A stretch of 64,000 nt of DNA from Shewanella amazonensis SB2B (GTDB taxonomy: Bacteria; Pseudomonadota; Gammaproteobacteria; Enterobacterales; Shewanellaceae). The position numbers and the translations under genes were made by a program. Shown piece by piece: positions 27,909 through 36,994 of this stretch; position 1 is the stretch's first letter, and every line of letters begins with the position of its first letter. Where the stretch lies: positions 60,001-124,000 of the forward strand of contig NC_008700.1 in the NCBI RefSeq assembly GCF_000015245.1, given 5' to 3'. The notes beneath the pieces were generated by a model. It was not told the origin of the DNA. It did no database searches and saw only the letters and a program-made list of their open reading frames with translations.

Positions 27909-29147
27909 TTATTGATGAATTAGCCTGCCACCTTTCACCACATCCACCAGTGGATTTACGCCATAGGAGTATGCCAGCTCCGCCGGGGTGGAGATACGCC
28001 ACAGGCAGAAGTCGGCCTCCATACCTTCACGTAACACGCCCACGCGCTGGTCACGGCCAAGGGCGCGGGCGGCGTTACGGGTTACGCCGGCAAGGGCCTC
28101 TTCCGGCGTCAGACGGAACAGGGTGCAGCCCATGTTCAGCATCAGCAGGGTCGAGCAGATAGGTGATGAACCGGGGTTAAAATCGCTGGCAAGCACCATG
28201 GGCACCTGATACTGACGCAAAAGGTCGATGGGAGGCAGCTTGGTTTCCCGCAGGAAGTAGAAGGCGCCCGGCAACAGCACGGCGCAGGTGCCGCTTTGGG
28301 CAATGGCCTTTACGCCGGCTTCGTCGAGGTATTCGATATGGTCAACCGACTTGGCGCCAAGACGCGCGGCCAGTTCACTGCCTCCGAGGTTGCTGAGCTG
28401 CTCGGCGTGCAGCTTGATATCCAGCCCCAAAGTTTTGGCGGCGCTCAGAACCCGCTCGGTTTGCTCTAGGTTAAAGGCGATGTTTTCGCAGAATACGTCG
28501 GCGGCATCGGCAAGGTTCTCGGCCACCACGGCGGGCAGCATTTCGTTGACCACCAGATCCACATAGGCATCGGTTCCGGCTTCGCCCAGGGTTTTGAACT
28601 CAGGGGGCACGGCATGGGCACCGAGGAAGGTGGTGACTACATCCACGTGGTGGTGCTGGCCAAGCTCGCGGGCAACCCGCAGTAGCTTAAGCTCGGTATC
28701 CAAATCCAGGCCGTAGCCTGATTTGATTTCCACCGTGGTAACCCCTTCCTTTGCCAACGCATTCAGGCGGCGACGGGCGAGGTCAAACAGCTCGGCTTCG
28801 TCGGCGTCGCGGCAGGCTTTTACTGTGCTGACAATGCCGCCGCCGGCGCGGGCGATTTCTTCGTAGCTTGCGCCCTGCAGACGCAGCTCAAATTCGTTGG
28901 CGCGATTACCGGCAAATACCAGGTGAGTGTGGGCATCAATCAGGCCGGGGGTCAGCCAGCCGCCATGGCCGCGGTGTACAGGGGTGGCCAGCACATCGAA
29001 TTCGGGCAGGTCGCTGCGCTTGCCAAGCCAGGCTATTTTGCCGTCTTTTACCGCCAGCGCCGCATCGGTAATGGCGCCATAAGCCTCGTTCATGGATGGG
29101 TCCATGGTGGCAATATTGATATCAATCCAAACCTGATCCCAAGACAT
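27909..29147 (-). CDS. hutI: Imidazolonepropionase
   Basis: A 412-residue HutI, the third step of histidine breakdown (imidazolone-5-propionate to N-formimino-L-glutamate). Metal-binding and substrate motifs are present: PGLIDAHTHLVFAGNRANEFELRLQGASYEEIARAGGGI, VEIKSGYGLDLDTELKLLRVAREL, KLHAEQLSNLGGSELAARLGAKSVDHIEYLDE and ASDFNPGSSP. Transcribed divergently from hutC, with a palindromic operator between. hutU and hutH are not in the window. Confidence 0.97.
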   Translation of the reverse strand: MSWDQVWIDINIATMDPSMNEAYGAITDAALAVKDGKIAWLGKRSDLPEFDVLATPVHRGHGGWLTPGLIDAHTHLVFAGNRANEFELRLQGASYEEIARAGGGIVSTVKACRDADEAELFDLARRRLNALAKEGVTTVEIKSGYGLDLDTELKLLRVARELGQHHHVDVVTTFLGAHAVPPEFKTLGEAGTDAYVDLVVNEMLPAVVAENLADAADVFCENIAFNLEQTERVLSAAKTLGLDIKLHAEQLSNLGGSELAARLGAKSVDHIEYLDEAGVKAIAQSGTCAVLLPGAFYFLRETKLPPIDLLRQYQVPMVLASDFNPGSSPICSTLLMLNMGCTLFRLTPEEALAGVTRNAARALGRDQRVGVLREGMEADFCLWRISTPAELAYSYGVNPLVDVVKGGRLIHQ

Positions 29148-29274
29148 GCTGACTCCTGCTGTGGCTGTTATGTAGGCTTTTTGTGTACCGTCGTTATAAA
29201 AATAGGTCGCGGCAACTGACTAATCTATTGTTTCTATTGTTACGGCTTGATCTTCTGCCAATCAGCCAGTATCT

Positions 29275-29290
29275 ACTTGTATATACAAGT
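29275..29290. promoter_or_regulatory. HutC operator (perfect 16-bp palindrome)
   Basis: ACTTGTATATACAAGT is a perfect palindrome in the hutI-hutC intergenic region. It contains CTTGTATATACAAG, matching the HutC-binding consensus known from other proteobacteria (TGTATATACA core). It is placed to repress both genes; relief by urocanate is the known mechanism of HutC. Confidence 0.88.
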
Positions 29291-29361
29291 TTGGATTATA
29301 GCCGACACTCAGGCGGGAAAGACAGCCGCAAACCGTTACCGGCGGAAATTAAGGGACCCAA

Positions 29362-30066
29362 ATGGCCACAGCCAAGTTTGCCGAAATCAAAGAATACATA
29401 CGGCGCCACATTGAAGCGGGCGAATGGGAAGAAAATACCCGGGTGCCCTCGGAGAACCAGCTCGCCGAGCAGTTTGGCTGCAGCCGTATGACCGCCCGCC
29501 GCGCGCTGACTGAATTGGTTGAGGCAGGGGTGTTGGAGCGCTCTCAGGGGCTAGGTACCTTTGTGGCGTCACTCAAGTCCCAGTCAAGCATGTTGTCTAT
29601 TCGCAATATCGCTGATGAAATCAAGGGGCGCGGTCATGGCCACAGTGTGCAGGTGGTGGAATTGGCCGCTATCAATGCCATCCCCCCGATCGCTATTGCC
29701 CTTGGGCTGGAGGAGGGCACTGAAGTGTTTTACTCATTGCTGGTGCATTGCGAACAGGGAATACCCCTGCAACTGGAGGAGCGTTTTGTTAATCCCAGTC
29801 TGGCGCCCGGGTATCTTAGGCAGGATTTCAGCCAACTGACACCCCATGAGTATCTGTCGCACGTCGCCCCGCTGACGGAGGCGCGTCATACCATAGAGGC
29901 GATTATGCCTAAAGAGCAGATCCGGAACAGCCTGAATATACCCGAAGGCGAACCCTGCCTGCAGATCATCCGTCGTACCTGGTCCCGTCAGGGGGTAGTG
30001 AGTTTTGCCCGCTTGGTTCATCCCGGCAGTCGTTTTCGTCTTGGTGGCCACCTTACCTTTAAATAG
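29362..30066 (+). CDS. hutC: Histidine utilisation repressor HutC (GntR family)
   Basis: A 234-residue GntR/HutC-subfamily repressor. The winged helix is at about 1-75 (FAEIKEYIRRHIEAGEWEENTRVPSENQLAEQFGCSRMTARRALTELVEAGVLERSQGLGTFV) and the UTRA effector domain at about 95-230, ending RRTWSRQGVVSFARLVHPGSRFRLGG. Divergent from hutI with a matching operator between, which fixes the assignment. Normal length. Confidence 0.95.
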   Translation: MATAKFAEIKEYIRRHIEAGEWEENTRVPSENQLAEQFGCSRMTARRALTELVEAGVLERSQGLGTFVASLKSQSSMLSIRNIADEIKGRGHGHSVQVVELAAINAIPPIAIALGLEEGTEVFYSLLVHCEQGIPLQLEERFVNPSLAPGYLRQDFSQLTPHEYLSHVAPLTEARHTIEAIMPKEQIRNSLNIPEGEPCLQIIRRTWSRQGVVSFARLVHPGSRFRLGGHLTFK

Positions 30067-30267
30067 AAGCTTTTTTGGCAATACTCTGGCATAGCAAAAG
30101 AGTCTCAGTGTGCGGTTTTGCGAAAAACACCGTTTCAGTCGAAGGTTGAACAAGCTTAAATCTTTTTGTATTTCATATTGTTAATTTGGCTATTTTTCCT
30201 CTGTCGATGAATGGTCTTTTGCCAAGATCCCGGATTGTGGATAGCATAGGGGTTCATTGGTTTTTGT

Positions 30268-32769
30268 TTGCTGGATAACGCTTTGCCAAGACTGCCGCGC
30301 CTGTCACTGGCCTTAATGGCACCTCTGTGTCTGATACTGCTCTACCTGAGTCTGGTAGGGGCAGAGTTTTACTATGAAAAATCTCTCAAGCAGGAGCAGG
30401 TGGCAGAAGCCCAGTTGGCGCAGGTCAGACAGCAAATGTTCCGCTTGCAGCACATCGTCTCAGAGGCCATGGCGTTACAGGATACCGACCGTATCGCTCA
30501 GGAGGTGTCACTGGCAGCGACTGACCTGGAGTTGATGGTGCTGGTACTGGTGGACCCGGGCAGCAACATTCGTTATGCCAACCATCTGGTGTGGCAGGGC
30601 AGTCGCGCCAGTCAGGTCATCGACGGTTATGAAACGGCGCGTCATCAGCAGACGGTGGCCGCCAAAAAGCCATGGGTACAGGTTAACTCCGACCGCCTAT
30701 CGATTCAGGCTTACTACCCTGTTAACCACAGTGGTGTTCCCCGCTATAGCGAAATCAACCTAATCTATCTGGAATACGACCTCTCGGGTGCCTACAGCCG
30801 TGCCATAAGCGAATTGCAGCAACGCTTTTTGCAGATATGGGGTGGCGGCGCCTTACTGATCCTGATGTTTTTAACCGTGTTTCATTATGTGGGCGTCAGA
30901 CCGCTTCGCAGTTTGCTGCGTTTGGCCCGCCTGAAGCAGGCGGAGCCTTTGGCGCAGACTGTGCCCATGGCCTCCAGCGAAGTCGCCAAATTGCAGCAGT
31001 ACATGTACCAGACTGAACTCAAGCTCAAGCGCACCCTCAAGCAGCTGCGAGACTCGGAGCAGCGCTGGTTGTTTGCGGTGGAAGGTTCGCAAACCGGTAT
31101 TTGGGATTGGCAGATAAGCAGTGGCGAACTGTTTTTGTCTGACCGCTGGAAAGAAATGCTGGGTTATGGCCCCACTGAGCTGAAAAACGAGTACAGCTCT
31201 TGGGAAGGCCGCTTGCACCCGGATGATAAAGCACGGGTGCTGGAGCGACTGCAAAGCTATCTCAAGGGCGAAGCCGATGTTTACGAGAGCCGCCATCGCC
31301 TGAAACACAGGCAGGGGCACTATATTTGGGTGCTCGATCGCGGCATGGTGGTGGAATGGCAAGAGGATGGTCGACCGGCACGGGTGATAGGCAGCCAGCG
31401 TGATGTATCGGAAGATATGCGTAATCAGCAGGCCATCGCCCATCAGGCCAACCACGACTCCCTGACCAACCTGGCCAACCGCCGGGCAGTGATGGACGCC
31501 CTGTTTGAGTTTCAGCAAGCGGGTCCCGGCAGCATGTTACGCTTGGGCGCCCTGCTACTGATTGATTTGGACAACTTTAAACTCGTCAACGATGCTCTGG
31601 GTCATCACCATGGCGACCGCCTGCTGATTCAGGCCGCAGCCAGACTGTCGGGCTTTTTCAGCGGTAATGCCCTTGTGGCACGGTTGGGCGGCGATGAGTT
31701 CGCGATTATGGTTCTCGACCTGGCGACCGACACTGAGCAGGCAGCTCATCAGGCGATGCAGCTGGGAGCCGAGCTGAAACAGCAGATTGCCCGCAGTTTT
31801 CAGCTCTCGGATCAGCAAATCAATGTCACCGCCTCCGTGGGCGTGTGCCTGTTTGATAATCATCATCCGGTTGAGCCGGCGCAGCTGCTTAAGCATGCAG
31901 ATATGGCCATGTACGCGGCCAAAGACGGTGGCCGCAACGGTTGTGCCCTTTACAGTGACGAACTGGAAGATAAGGCAACAGAAAACCTGTGGCTGCAAAA
32001 CGAGTTGCGGCATGCCATCGAGCGTGAACAATTGTCTTTGGTGTTTCAGCCCATCTTTAATCACGATGGTGAGCTGGTATGCTGTGAAGCCCTGTGCCGC
32101 TGGCATCATCCTGAACGCGGTCCTATTTCACCGGCACAATTTATTCCGGTGGCCGAAGATTCGGGTCTTATCATCGGCATTGGCCAATGGGTATTGCTGG
32201 AAGTATGTCGCACGCTAAAGGCCATGTCAGAAAAGGGCACCCCCATGCCGGCGGTGGCCGTGAACATCAGTGCGAGGCACTTCAACCAGATTGATTTTGT
32301 CGAACGCCTGCTGGCCCTGCTCAAAGCGCATCAGGTGTCGCCAGCACAGATTGAACTTGAGCTGACTGAATACGCGCTGTTGTCCAACCTCAATGCCATC
32401 AGCGAGCGGATGCAGCGACTGCGCAGCGCCGGGTTTTCCATCGCCATCGATGACTTTGGTACCGGCTATTCGTCACTGAGTTATCTGCAGAGTCTGCCGC
32501 TCTCCAGGCTGAAGCTGGACGCCGCCTTTGTCGGCCGTATCGGTACCGAAGCGGGTAATGCCATAGTGCGGGCCATTGTGGACATGGCCCACAGCCTCAT
32601 GTTGAAGGTGGTGGCAGAAGGGGTAGAGACCGAGGCTCAGCAGGCCTATCTCTCAAGCCTGGAGTGTGACTTCTTCCAGGGGTATTTGCTTGGCAAACCT
32701 ATGCCAGCCTCAGAGTTGGTTGCACGGCGTATCGCCCCCAGCGCCCAAAGCGCCAGTCGCCGTAGCTGA
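30268..32769 (+). CDS. Membrane GGDEF-EAL protein with PAS sensor domain
   Basis: An 833-residue c-di-GMP protein: TM1 about 10-32, periplasmic sensor about 33-190, TM2 about 190-213, PAS about 265-385, GGDEF (motif GGDEF at 474-478) and EAL (EAL motif at 607-609 in CEALCRWHHP). Both catalytic motifs are intact, so it could make or break c-di-GMP; which dominates is not predictable. Start is TTG at 30268 or ATG at 30316; the TTG keeps more N-terminus, while the ATG falls inside TM1. No partner is adjacent. Confidence 0.9.
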   Translation: MLDNALPRLPRLSLALMAPLCLILLYLSLVGAEFYYEKSLKQEQVAEAQLAQVRQQMFRLQHIVSEAMALQDTDRIAQEVSLAATDLELMVLVLVDPGSNIRYANHLVWQGSRASQVIDGYETARHQQTVAAKKPWVQVNSDRLSIQAYYPVNHSGVPRYSEINLIYLEYDLSGAYSRAISELQQRFLQIWGGGALLILMFLTVFHYVGVRPLRSLLRLARLKQAEPLAQTVPMASSEVAKLQQYMYQTELKLKRTLKQLRDSEQRWLFAVEGSQTGIWDWQISSGELFLSDRWKEMLGYGPTELKNEYSSWEGRLHPDDKARVLERLQSYLKGEADVYESRHRLKHRQGHYIWVLDRGMVVEWQEDGRPARVIGSQRDVSEDMRNQQAIAHQANHDSLTNLANRRAVMDALFEFQQAGPGSMLRLGALLLIDLDNFKLVNDALGHHHGDRLLIQAAARLSGFFSGNALVARLGGDEFAIMVLDLATDTEQAAHQAMQLGAELKQQIARSFQLSDQQINVTASVGVCLFDNHHPVEPAQLLKHADMAMYAAKDGGRNGCALYSDELEDKATENLWLQNELRHAIEREQLSLVFQPIFNHDGELVCCEALCRWHHPERGPISPAQFIPVAEDSGLIIGIGQWVLLEVCRTLKAMSEKGTPMPAVAVNISARHFNQIDFVERLLALLKAHQVSPAQIELELTEYALLSNLNAISERMQRLRSAGFSIAIDDFGTGYSSLSYLQSLPLSRLKLDAAFVGRIGTEAGNAIVRAIVDMAHSLMLKVVAEGVETEAQQAYLSSLECDFFQGYLLGKPMPASELVARRIAPSAQSASRRS

Positions 32770-32822
32770 CGCACCAAATCAAGGTTTGGCAAGACGCGGC
32801 CTGAAGATATCAGGCCTGCATA

Positions 32823-33776
32823 TCAGCGCTGCTTGGCATGGCTGGCAAAAAAGCCCAGCATCGCCTCTATCGCCTTGGTGCGTGGGCCGTCGCATTCCAT
32901 CAAAATCTCATGGCGGGCGTCGTTAATCTGCAAGCATTCGCACAGTCCACCCATGGCCCTGTTCTGGGCTTTGTTGTCAACTATGGTGTCTTCACTCGCC
33001 TGCAACACCAGCAAAGGGATTTTGCTCTCCCGCGCCGCCAATACCGCTTCGTCACAGGCATCCAATGCTTCCAGCAGCCAGCGGTTGGTGGGCGAGCCCA
33101 GTTGCAATTGCGGGTTTTGCTCATAGAGCTCGCGGTAGGCCTGATAACGGGCCTCGCTTTTGGTGAGGTCGTTTTTGGCAAAGGGGGCCGGATGATAGTC
33201 CTTGCCCCCGAGAATGTAGTTGGGTAGCCCTTTAGCGCTGGCATCCAGCTTTTGCGCCAGCCAGCGCACAAACACCTTGTTCATGGGCAGGCAGATGCCG
33301 TACATGGGGGCCGAGAAACAGGCGGCACTGAAGAGGCCCGAATGCGCCTGCAAATACAGGGTGCCTATGGCGCCGCCCATGGAGTGGCCAGCCAGAAACA
33401 GCGGCGCTTTGGCTCGGGGGCGCACAACCTGGTCTATAAAATGATTGAAGTCAGTGACATAGTCACTGAAGTGCGCCACATGGCCCATATGGCGGTTGGG
33501 CGTAAGACGGCTCGATAGACCCTGACCGCGATGGTCCAGTGCGTAGACACTGTAGCCAGCGTCATAAAAATCCTGGTACAGCTCCAGATACTTGAGAAAG
33601 GCCTCAACCCGGCCATTGGAAAAAACAATGCTGCCCTTAGGACTGGGGTGTTCCAGTGCCAGCCAGGCGATGTCGACGCCGGGGCTGGTGGCGAGGCTGC
33701 CCAGCTCACAGCGCTGATACAGCGCCTTAAGGGCAGGTGGAATTGTCAAAGATGTATTCAAAGCTGGTGTATGCAT
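32823..33776 (-). CDS. Alpha/beta-hydrolase, lysophospholipase L2 (PldB)-like
   Basis: A 317-residue hydrolase. VFSNGRVEAFLKYLELYQDFYDAGYSVYALDHRGQGLSSRL and nucleophile LAGHSMGGAIGTLYL are typical of PldB-type monoacylglycerol or lysophospholipases. Asp (QASEDTIVDN) and His (DARHEILME) complete the triad. The start at 33776 avoids overlap with the DUF885 gene. In E. coli PldB acts at the inner membrane; here the role is inferred from family. Confidence 0.88.
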   Translation of the reverse strand: MHTPALNTSLTIPPALKALYQRCELGSLATSPGVDIAWLALEHPSPKGSIVFSNGRVEAFLKYLELYQDFYDAGYSVYALDHRGQGLSSRLTPNRHMGHVAHFSDYVTDFNHFIDQVVRPRAKAPLFLAGHSMGGAIGTLYLQAHSGLFSAACFSAPMYGICLPMNKVFVRWLAQKLDASAKGLPNYILGGKDYHPAPFAKNDLTKSEARYQAYRELYEQNPQLQLGSPTNRWLLEALDACDEAVLAARESKIPLLVLQASEDTIVDNKAQNRAMGGLCECLQINDARHEILMECDGPRTKAIEAMLGFFASHAKQR

Positions 33777-33785
33777 GCGATCTGA

Positions 33786-33812
33786 TAAAAATGCCGGGGC
33801 CAGCGGCCCCGG
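33786..33812 (-). terminator. Intrinsic terminator of the DUF885 gene
   Basis: Perfect 8-bp stem CCGGGGCC / GGCCCCGG with a 3-nt loop; on the minus strand it is followed by CATTTTTAT. Lies 8 nt past the DUF885 stop. Confidence 0.8.
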
Positions 33813-33819
33813 ACTGGGT

Positions 33820-35679
33820 TCAGGCCGCTTTGGCGGCGGCGATAAAGTCGTTGATTTGCTGCTCCAGCACCGACAGGGGCACGCTGCCATGGGCCAGCAC
33901 GGCATCGTGGAAAGCGCGGATGTCGAATTTTTCACCCAACTCGGCTTCGGCCTTGGCCCGCAGACGCTTGATGGTGAGCTCGCCAATCTTGTACGACACC
34001 GCCTGGCCCGGCCAGGAGATGTAACGGTCGATTTCGGTATTCACGTTGTGCAGCGACAGCGCCGTGTTACCCGCCATAAAGTCGATGGCCTGCTGACGGC
34101 TCCATCCCTTGGCGTGCATCCCTGTGTCCACCACCAAACGGGCGGCGCGCCACATTTCATAGGTCAGGCGGCCAAAGTTGCTGTAGGGGTCAGTGTAGAA
34201 TCCGCCTTCCAGTCCAAGGTATTCGCTGTACAGACCCCAACCTTCGCCGAAGGCTGAGATATAGCTGTAGCGGCGGAAGTTGGGCAGCTGGTCCAGTTCC
34301 TGATTGAGGGCAATTTGCAGGTGATGCCCAGGAACGGCCTCGTGCAGGGTCAGGGCTTCCATTTCATACAGTGGACGCTTGTCCAGCGCATAGGTGTTGA
34401 CCCAGTAGTAACCGGCTTTGTCCGGTGCGGAGGAACCGGAATAGCGCCCCGTGGTGTACTTGGGGGCGATTTCGGCCGGTACCGGCTCTATGCCATAGGG
34501 CTGACGTGGCAGCTTGCCAAAGAACTTCGGCAGCATGGCGTCGGCCTTCTTGGCGATATAGGCGGCTTCTTTCAGCAGTTGCTCCGGCGTGGTTGCATAG
34601 AAGCGCGGATCGGTGCGCAGGAAGTGCAGGAACTCATCGAAGCTGCCCTTAAAGCCGGTGCTCTTGATGACGGCTTCCATTTCGGCGCGGATGCGGGCGA
34701 CTTCTTTCAGACCAAGCTGATGTACTTCGTCTGAGGTCATGTCGAGGGTCGTGTAATAACGCACCCGGTTCTCGTAGAAGTCCTGGCCGTTTGGCATGTC
34801 GTAGGCGGCAATGGTTTCTCGGGCGTTTGGCATGTACTCGCCGGTCATAAAGTCATAGAAGGCCTGATACTGGGGCAGTACTTTCTCCGCCACGGCCTTG
34901 CGACCAGCTTGAGTCAGCTCTGCTTTTTCGGCGGCGCTGAAATGGGCCGGAAATTCCTTAAAGGGGGCGAAATAGGTGCTGTCTTCCACTGGCACCATAA
35001 AAGCGCTGATGCTGTCTTCAAAGCCCTTGAGGGTGACCTTGGGTGGGGTGATACCACTCGTCAACCCCTGACGCAGCCAGAACGTTTGCTGGGCAAAGTA
35101 CTGAGGCAGGGCATTCAGCTTGGCGAGGTAATTGTCGTAGTCTTCGCGGGTCTTGAAGCTGCCCTTGGCCATGGAGGCAATGTAGGCGTGGAAGCCGCCT
35201 TCGGAGGAAATGGGCATGTAGTGGTCTTTAAACTGATACATGTCGACATCGTTCTGAATTTGCCCCTGAAGAATATCGGCATTGATGCGGTCTTCCTTGG
35301 ACAGCTTGCTGCGATCCAGCGCCTTCAGCGAGGCCAGAAGGCTTTGGCGTTTCAGCTGAGTCTCGGCCAGACGTTCTGGTGACAGGTCAGCCAGCTTACC
35401 CGCCGCAGACTTATCGCCCTGGTCGTAGGCCAGTGAGGGGCTGATTTCCAAATCCAGCTGCCAGGCTTTATCGATAATGCTTTGCAGGTTTTTATCAAGA
35501 ATGACCGGAGCGGCTTTGACCTCTGCAGCTTTGGGCTCTTCGGCAGCGGGGCGCTGCTGCGCACGATTGGCATCGTAAGAATACCTGTAGGCATCGCTGG
35601 CGGTGGTGTTGACGTTGCAACCGGCGAGGGTGCCGGCAAGAGCCAGAGCGAGCAGTGACGGTTTGAAGAGCTTGTGCAT
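33820..35679 (-). CDS. DUF885-family lipoprotein (putative metallohydrolase)
   Basis: A 619-residue lipoprotein: signal MHKLFKPSLLALALAGTLAGC (Cys about 21), then a DUF885 domain covering the rest. LTLHEAVPGHHLQIALNQE carries an HExxxGHH-type motif consistent with zinc binding, and the glutamate lies downstream in GEGWGLYSEYLG. DUF885 proteins resemble M32-type or aminopeptidase folds but their substrates are unknown. Transcribed alone, with its own terminator. Confidence 0.9.
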   Translation of the reverse strand: MHKLFKPSLLALALAGTLAGCNVNTTASDAYRYSYDANRAQQRPAAEEPKAAEVKAAPVILDKNLQSIIDKAWQLDLEISPSLAYDQGDKSAAGKLADLSPERLAETQLKRQSLLASLKALDRSKLSKEDRINADILQGQIQNDVDMYQFKDHYMPISSEGGFHAYIASMAKGSFKTREDYDNYLAKLNALPQYFAQQTFWLRQGLTSGITPPKVTLKGFEDSISAFMVPVEDSTYFAPFKEFPAHFSAAEKAELTQAGRKAVAEKVLPQYQAFYDFMTGEYMPNARETIAAYDMPNGQDFYENRVRYYTTLDMTSDEVHQLGLKEVARIRAEMEAVIKSTGFKGSFDEFLHFLRTDPRFYATTPEQLLKEAAYIAKKADAMLPKFFGKLPRQPYGIEPVPAEIAPKYTTGRYSGSSAPDKAGYYWVNTYALDKRPLYEMEALTLHEAVPGHHLQIALNQELDQLPNFRRYSYISAFGEGWGLYSEYLGLEGGFYTDPYSNFGRLTYEMWRAARLVVDTGMHAKGWSRQQAIDFMAGNTALSLHNVNTEIDRYISWPGQAVSYKIGELTIKRLRAKAEAELGEKFDIRAFHDAVLAHGSVPLSVLEQQINDFIAAAKAA

Positions 35680-35909
35680 GCCGTTGTCCTTTTGATTTTG
35701 TGTTATCCAACGAGGGATTATGCCTGACTGTTGCCGCCTTGCCAGCCCGAAGCCTTAACTTTAGCCACTAAGTTTGTCAGAAATTGTTGATTTTGAGAGC
35801 AGATTGAACATTACTCAGATTTAAGCCTGCAATTGCGTGTTAAACTTCATCGCAGCCCAAGACCAGGAATAAAAACACAATTGGCGGGGCTTTCAAACAG
35901 GGGTTAACT

Positions 35910-36908
35910 ATGATTGATAACAAGATTCCACTGGTGGACCTCCACCGGCATCTTGACGGCAATGTCAGGGTGCAAACCATTTGGGAGCTGGGTCATCAGC
36001 ACGGTATCGCCTTACCGGCGGACTCGCTGGAGACGTTGGCGCCTTTCGTTCAAATTCAGGGTAAGGAAACCAGCCTGGTCGCGTTTTTGAAAAAGCTCGA
36101 CTGGATGGTGGCCGTGCTCGCAGATCTGGATGCAGTGCAGCGGGTGGCCCGTGAAAACGTGGCCGATGCAGCGCTGTCAGGCCTCGATTATGCCGAGCTG
36201 CGTTTCAGCCCTTACTACATGGCGATGAACCACAAGCTGCCGATTGAAGGTGTGGTGGAGGCCGTGATTGACGGTGTGAATCAGGGATTGAAAGCGCATC
36301 CCCAGGTGAAGATTAACCTGATTGGCATCATGTCCCGCTCTTTTGGCGTGGATGCCTGCACCGCTGAGCTGAATGGCCTTTTGGCCCACCGCGACAAGCT
36401 GGTGGCCATCGACCTGGCCGGTGACGAACTGGGTTTCCCCGGCAGCCTGTTTAACGATCACTTCAAGCGGGTGCGTGACTCGGGGCTGAATATTACAGTA
36501 CACGCAGGTGAAGCCGCTGGCGCCGAGAGCATGTGGCAGGCGATTCAGGAACTGGGTGCCACCCGTATCGGTCATGGCGTGAAGGCGGTACAGGATCCCA
36601 AGCTGATGGAGTATCTCGCCAAGCACCGCATTGGAATCGAGTCATGCCCCACTTCTAATCTGCAAACCTCCACCGTGAAGTCGCTGGCTGAGCATCCGCT
36701 GCGCACCTTCGTGGATGCCGGTGTGTTGGTGTGTCTGAATACCGACGACCCGGGCGTGAGCAATATCGACATCAAGCACGAGTACAGACTTGCCCATAAC
36801 GAGATGGGTTTCAGTGCTGCCGAGCTTGCCAAACTGCAGGCCAATGGTGTGGAGATGGCATTTATCTCTGATTCAGACCGAAAAGCGCTTTACGCCGCCA
36901 AAGCCTGA
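35910..36908 (+). CDS. add: Adenosine deaminase
   Basis: A 332-residue adenosine deaminase (adenosine to inosine; purine salvage). Zinc ligands and catalytic residues are present: [12 protein letters not shown] (His-x-His), [20 protein letters not shown] and NTDDPGVSN. Length is standard. Followed by a strong bidirectional terminator shared with convergent hemN. Confidence 0.97.
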
Positions 36909-36929
36909 CTCAGCGAACATTGTAGATAA

Positions 36930-36957
36930 AAAAACCGGCCCAGTGGCCGGTTTTTTT
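36930..36957. terminator. Bidirectional terminator between add and hemN
   Basis: Ten-pair stem AAAACCGGCC / GGCCGGTTTT with a CAGT loop, flanked by A- and T-runs on both sides, so it can stop add (plus) and hemN (minus) transcripts. Confidence 0.93.
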
Positions 36958-36994
36958 GTTGGCTGAATCGGACTGGAACGCCCTTTTCCAAGCC

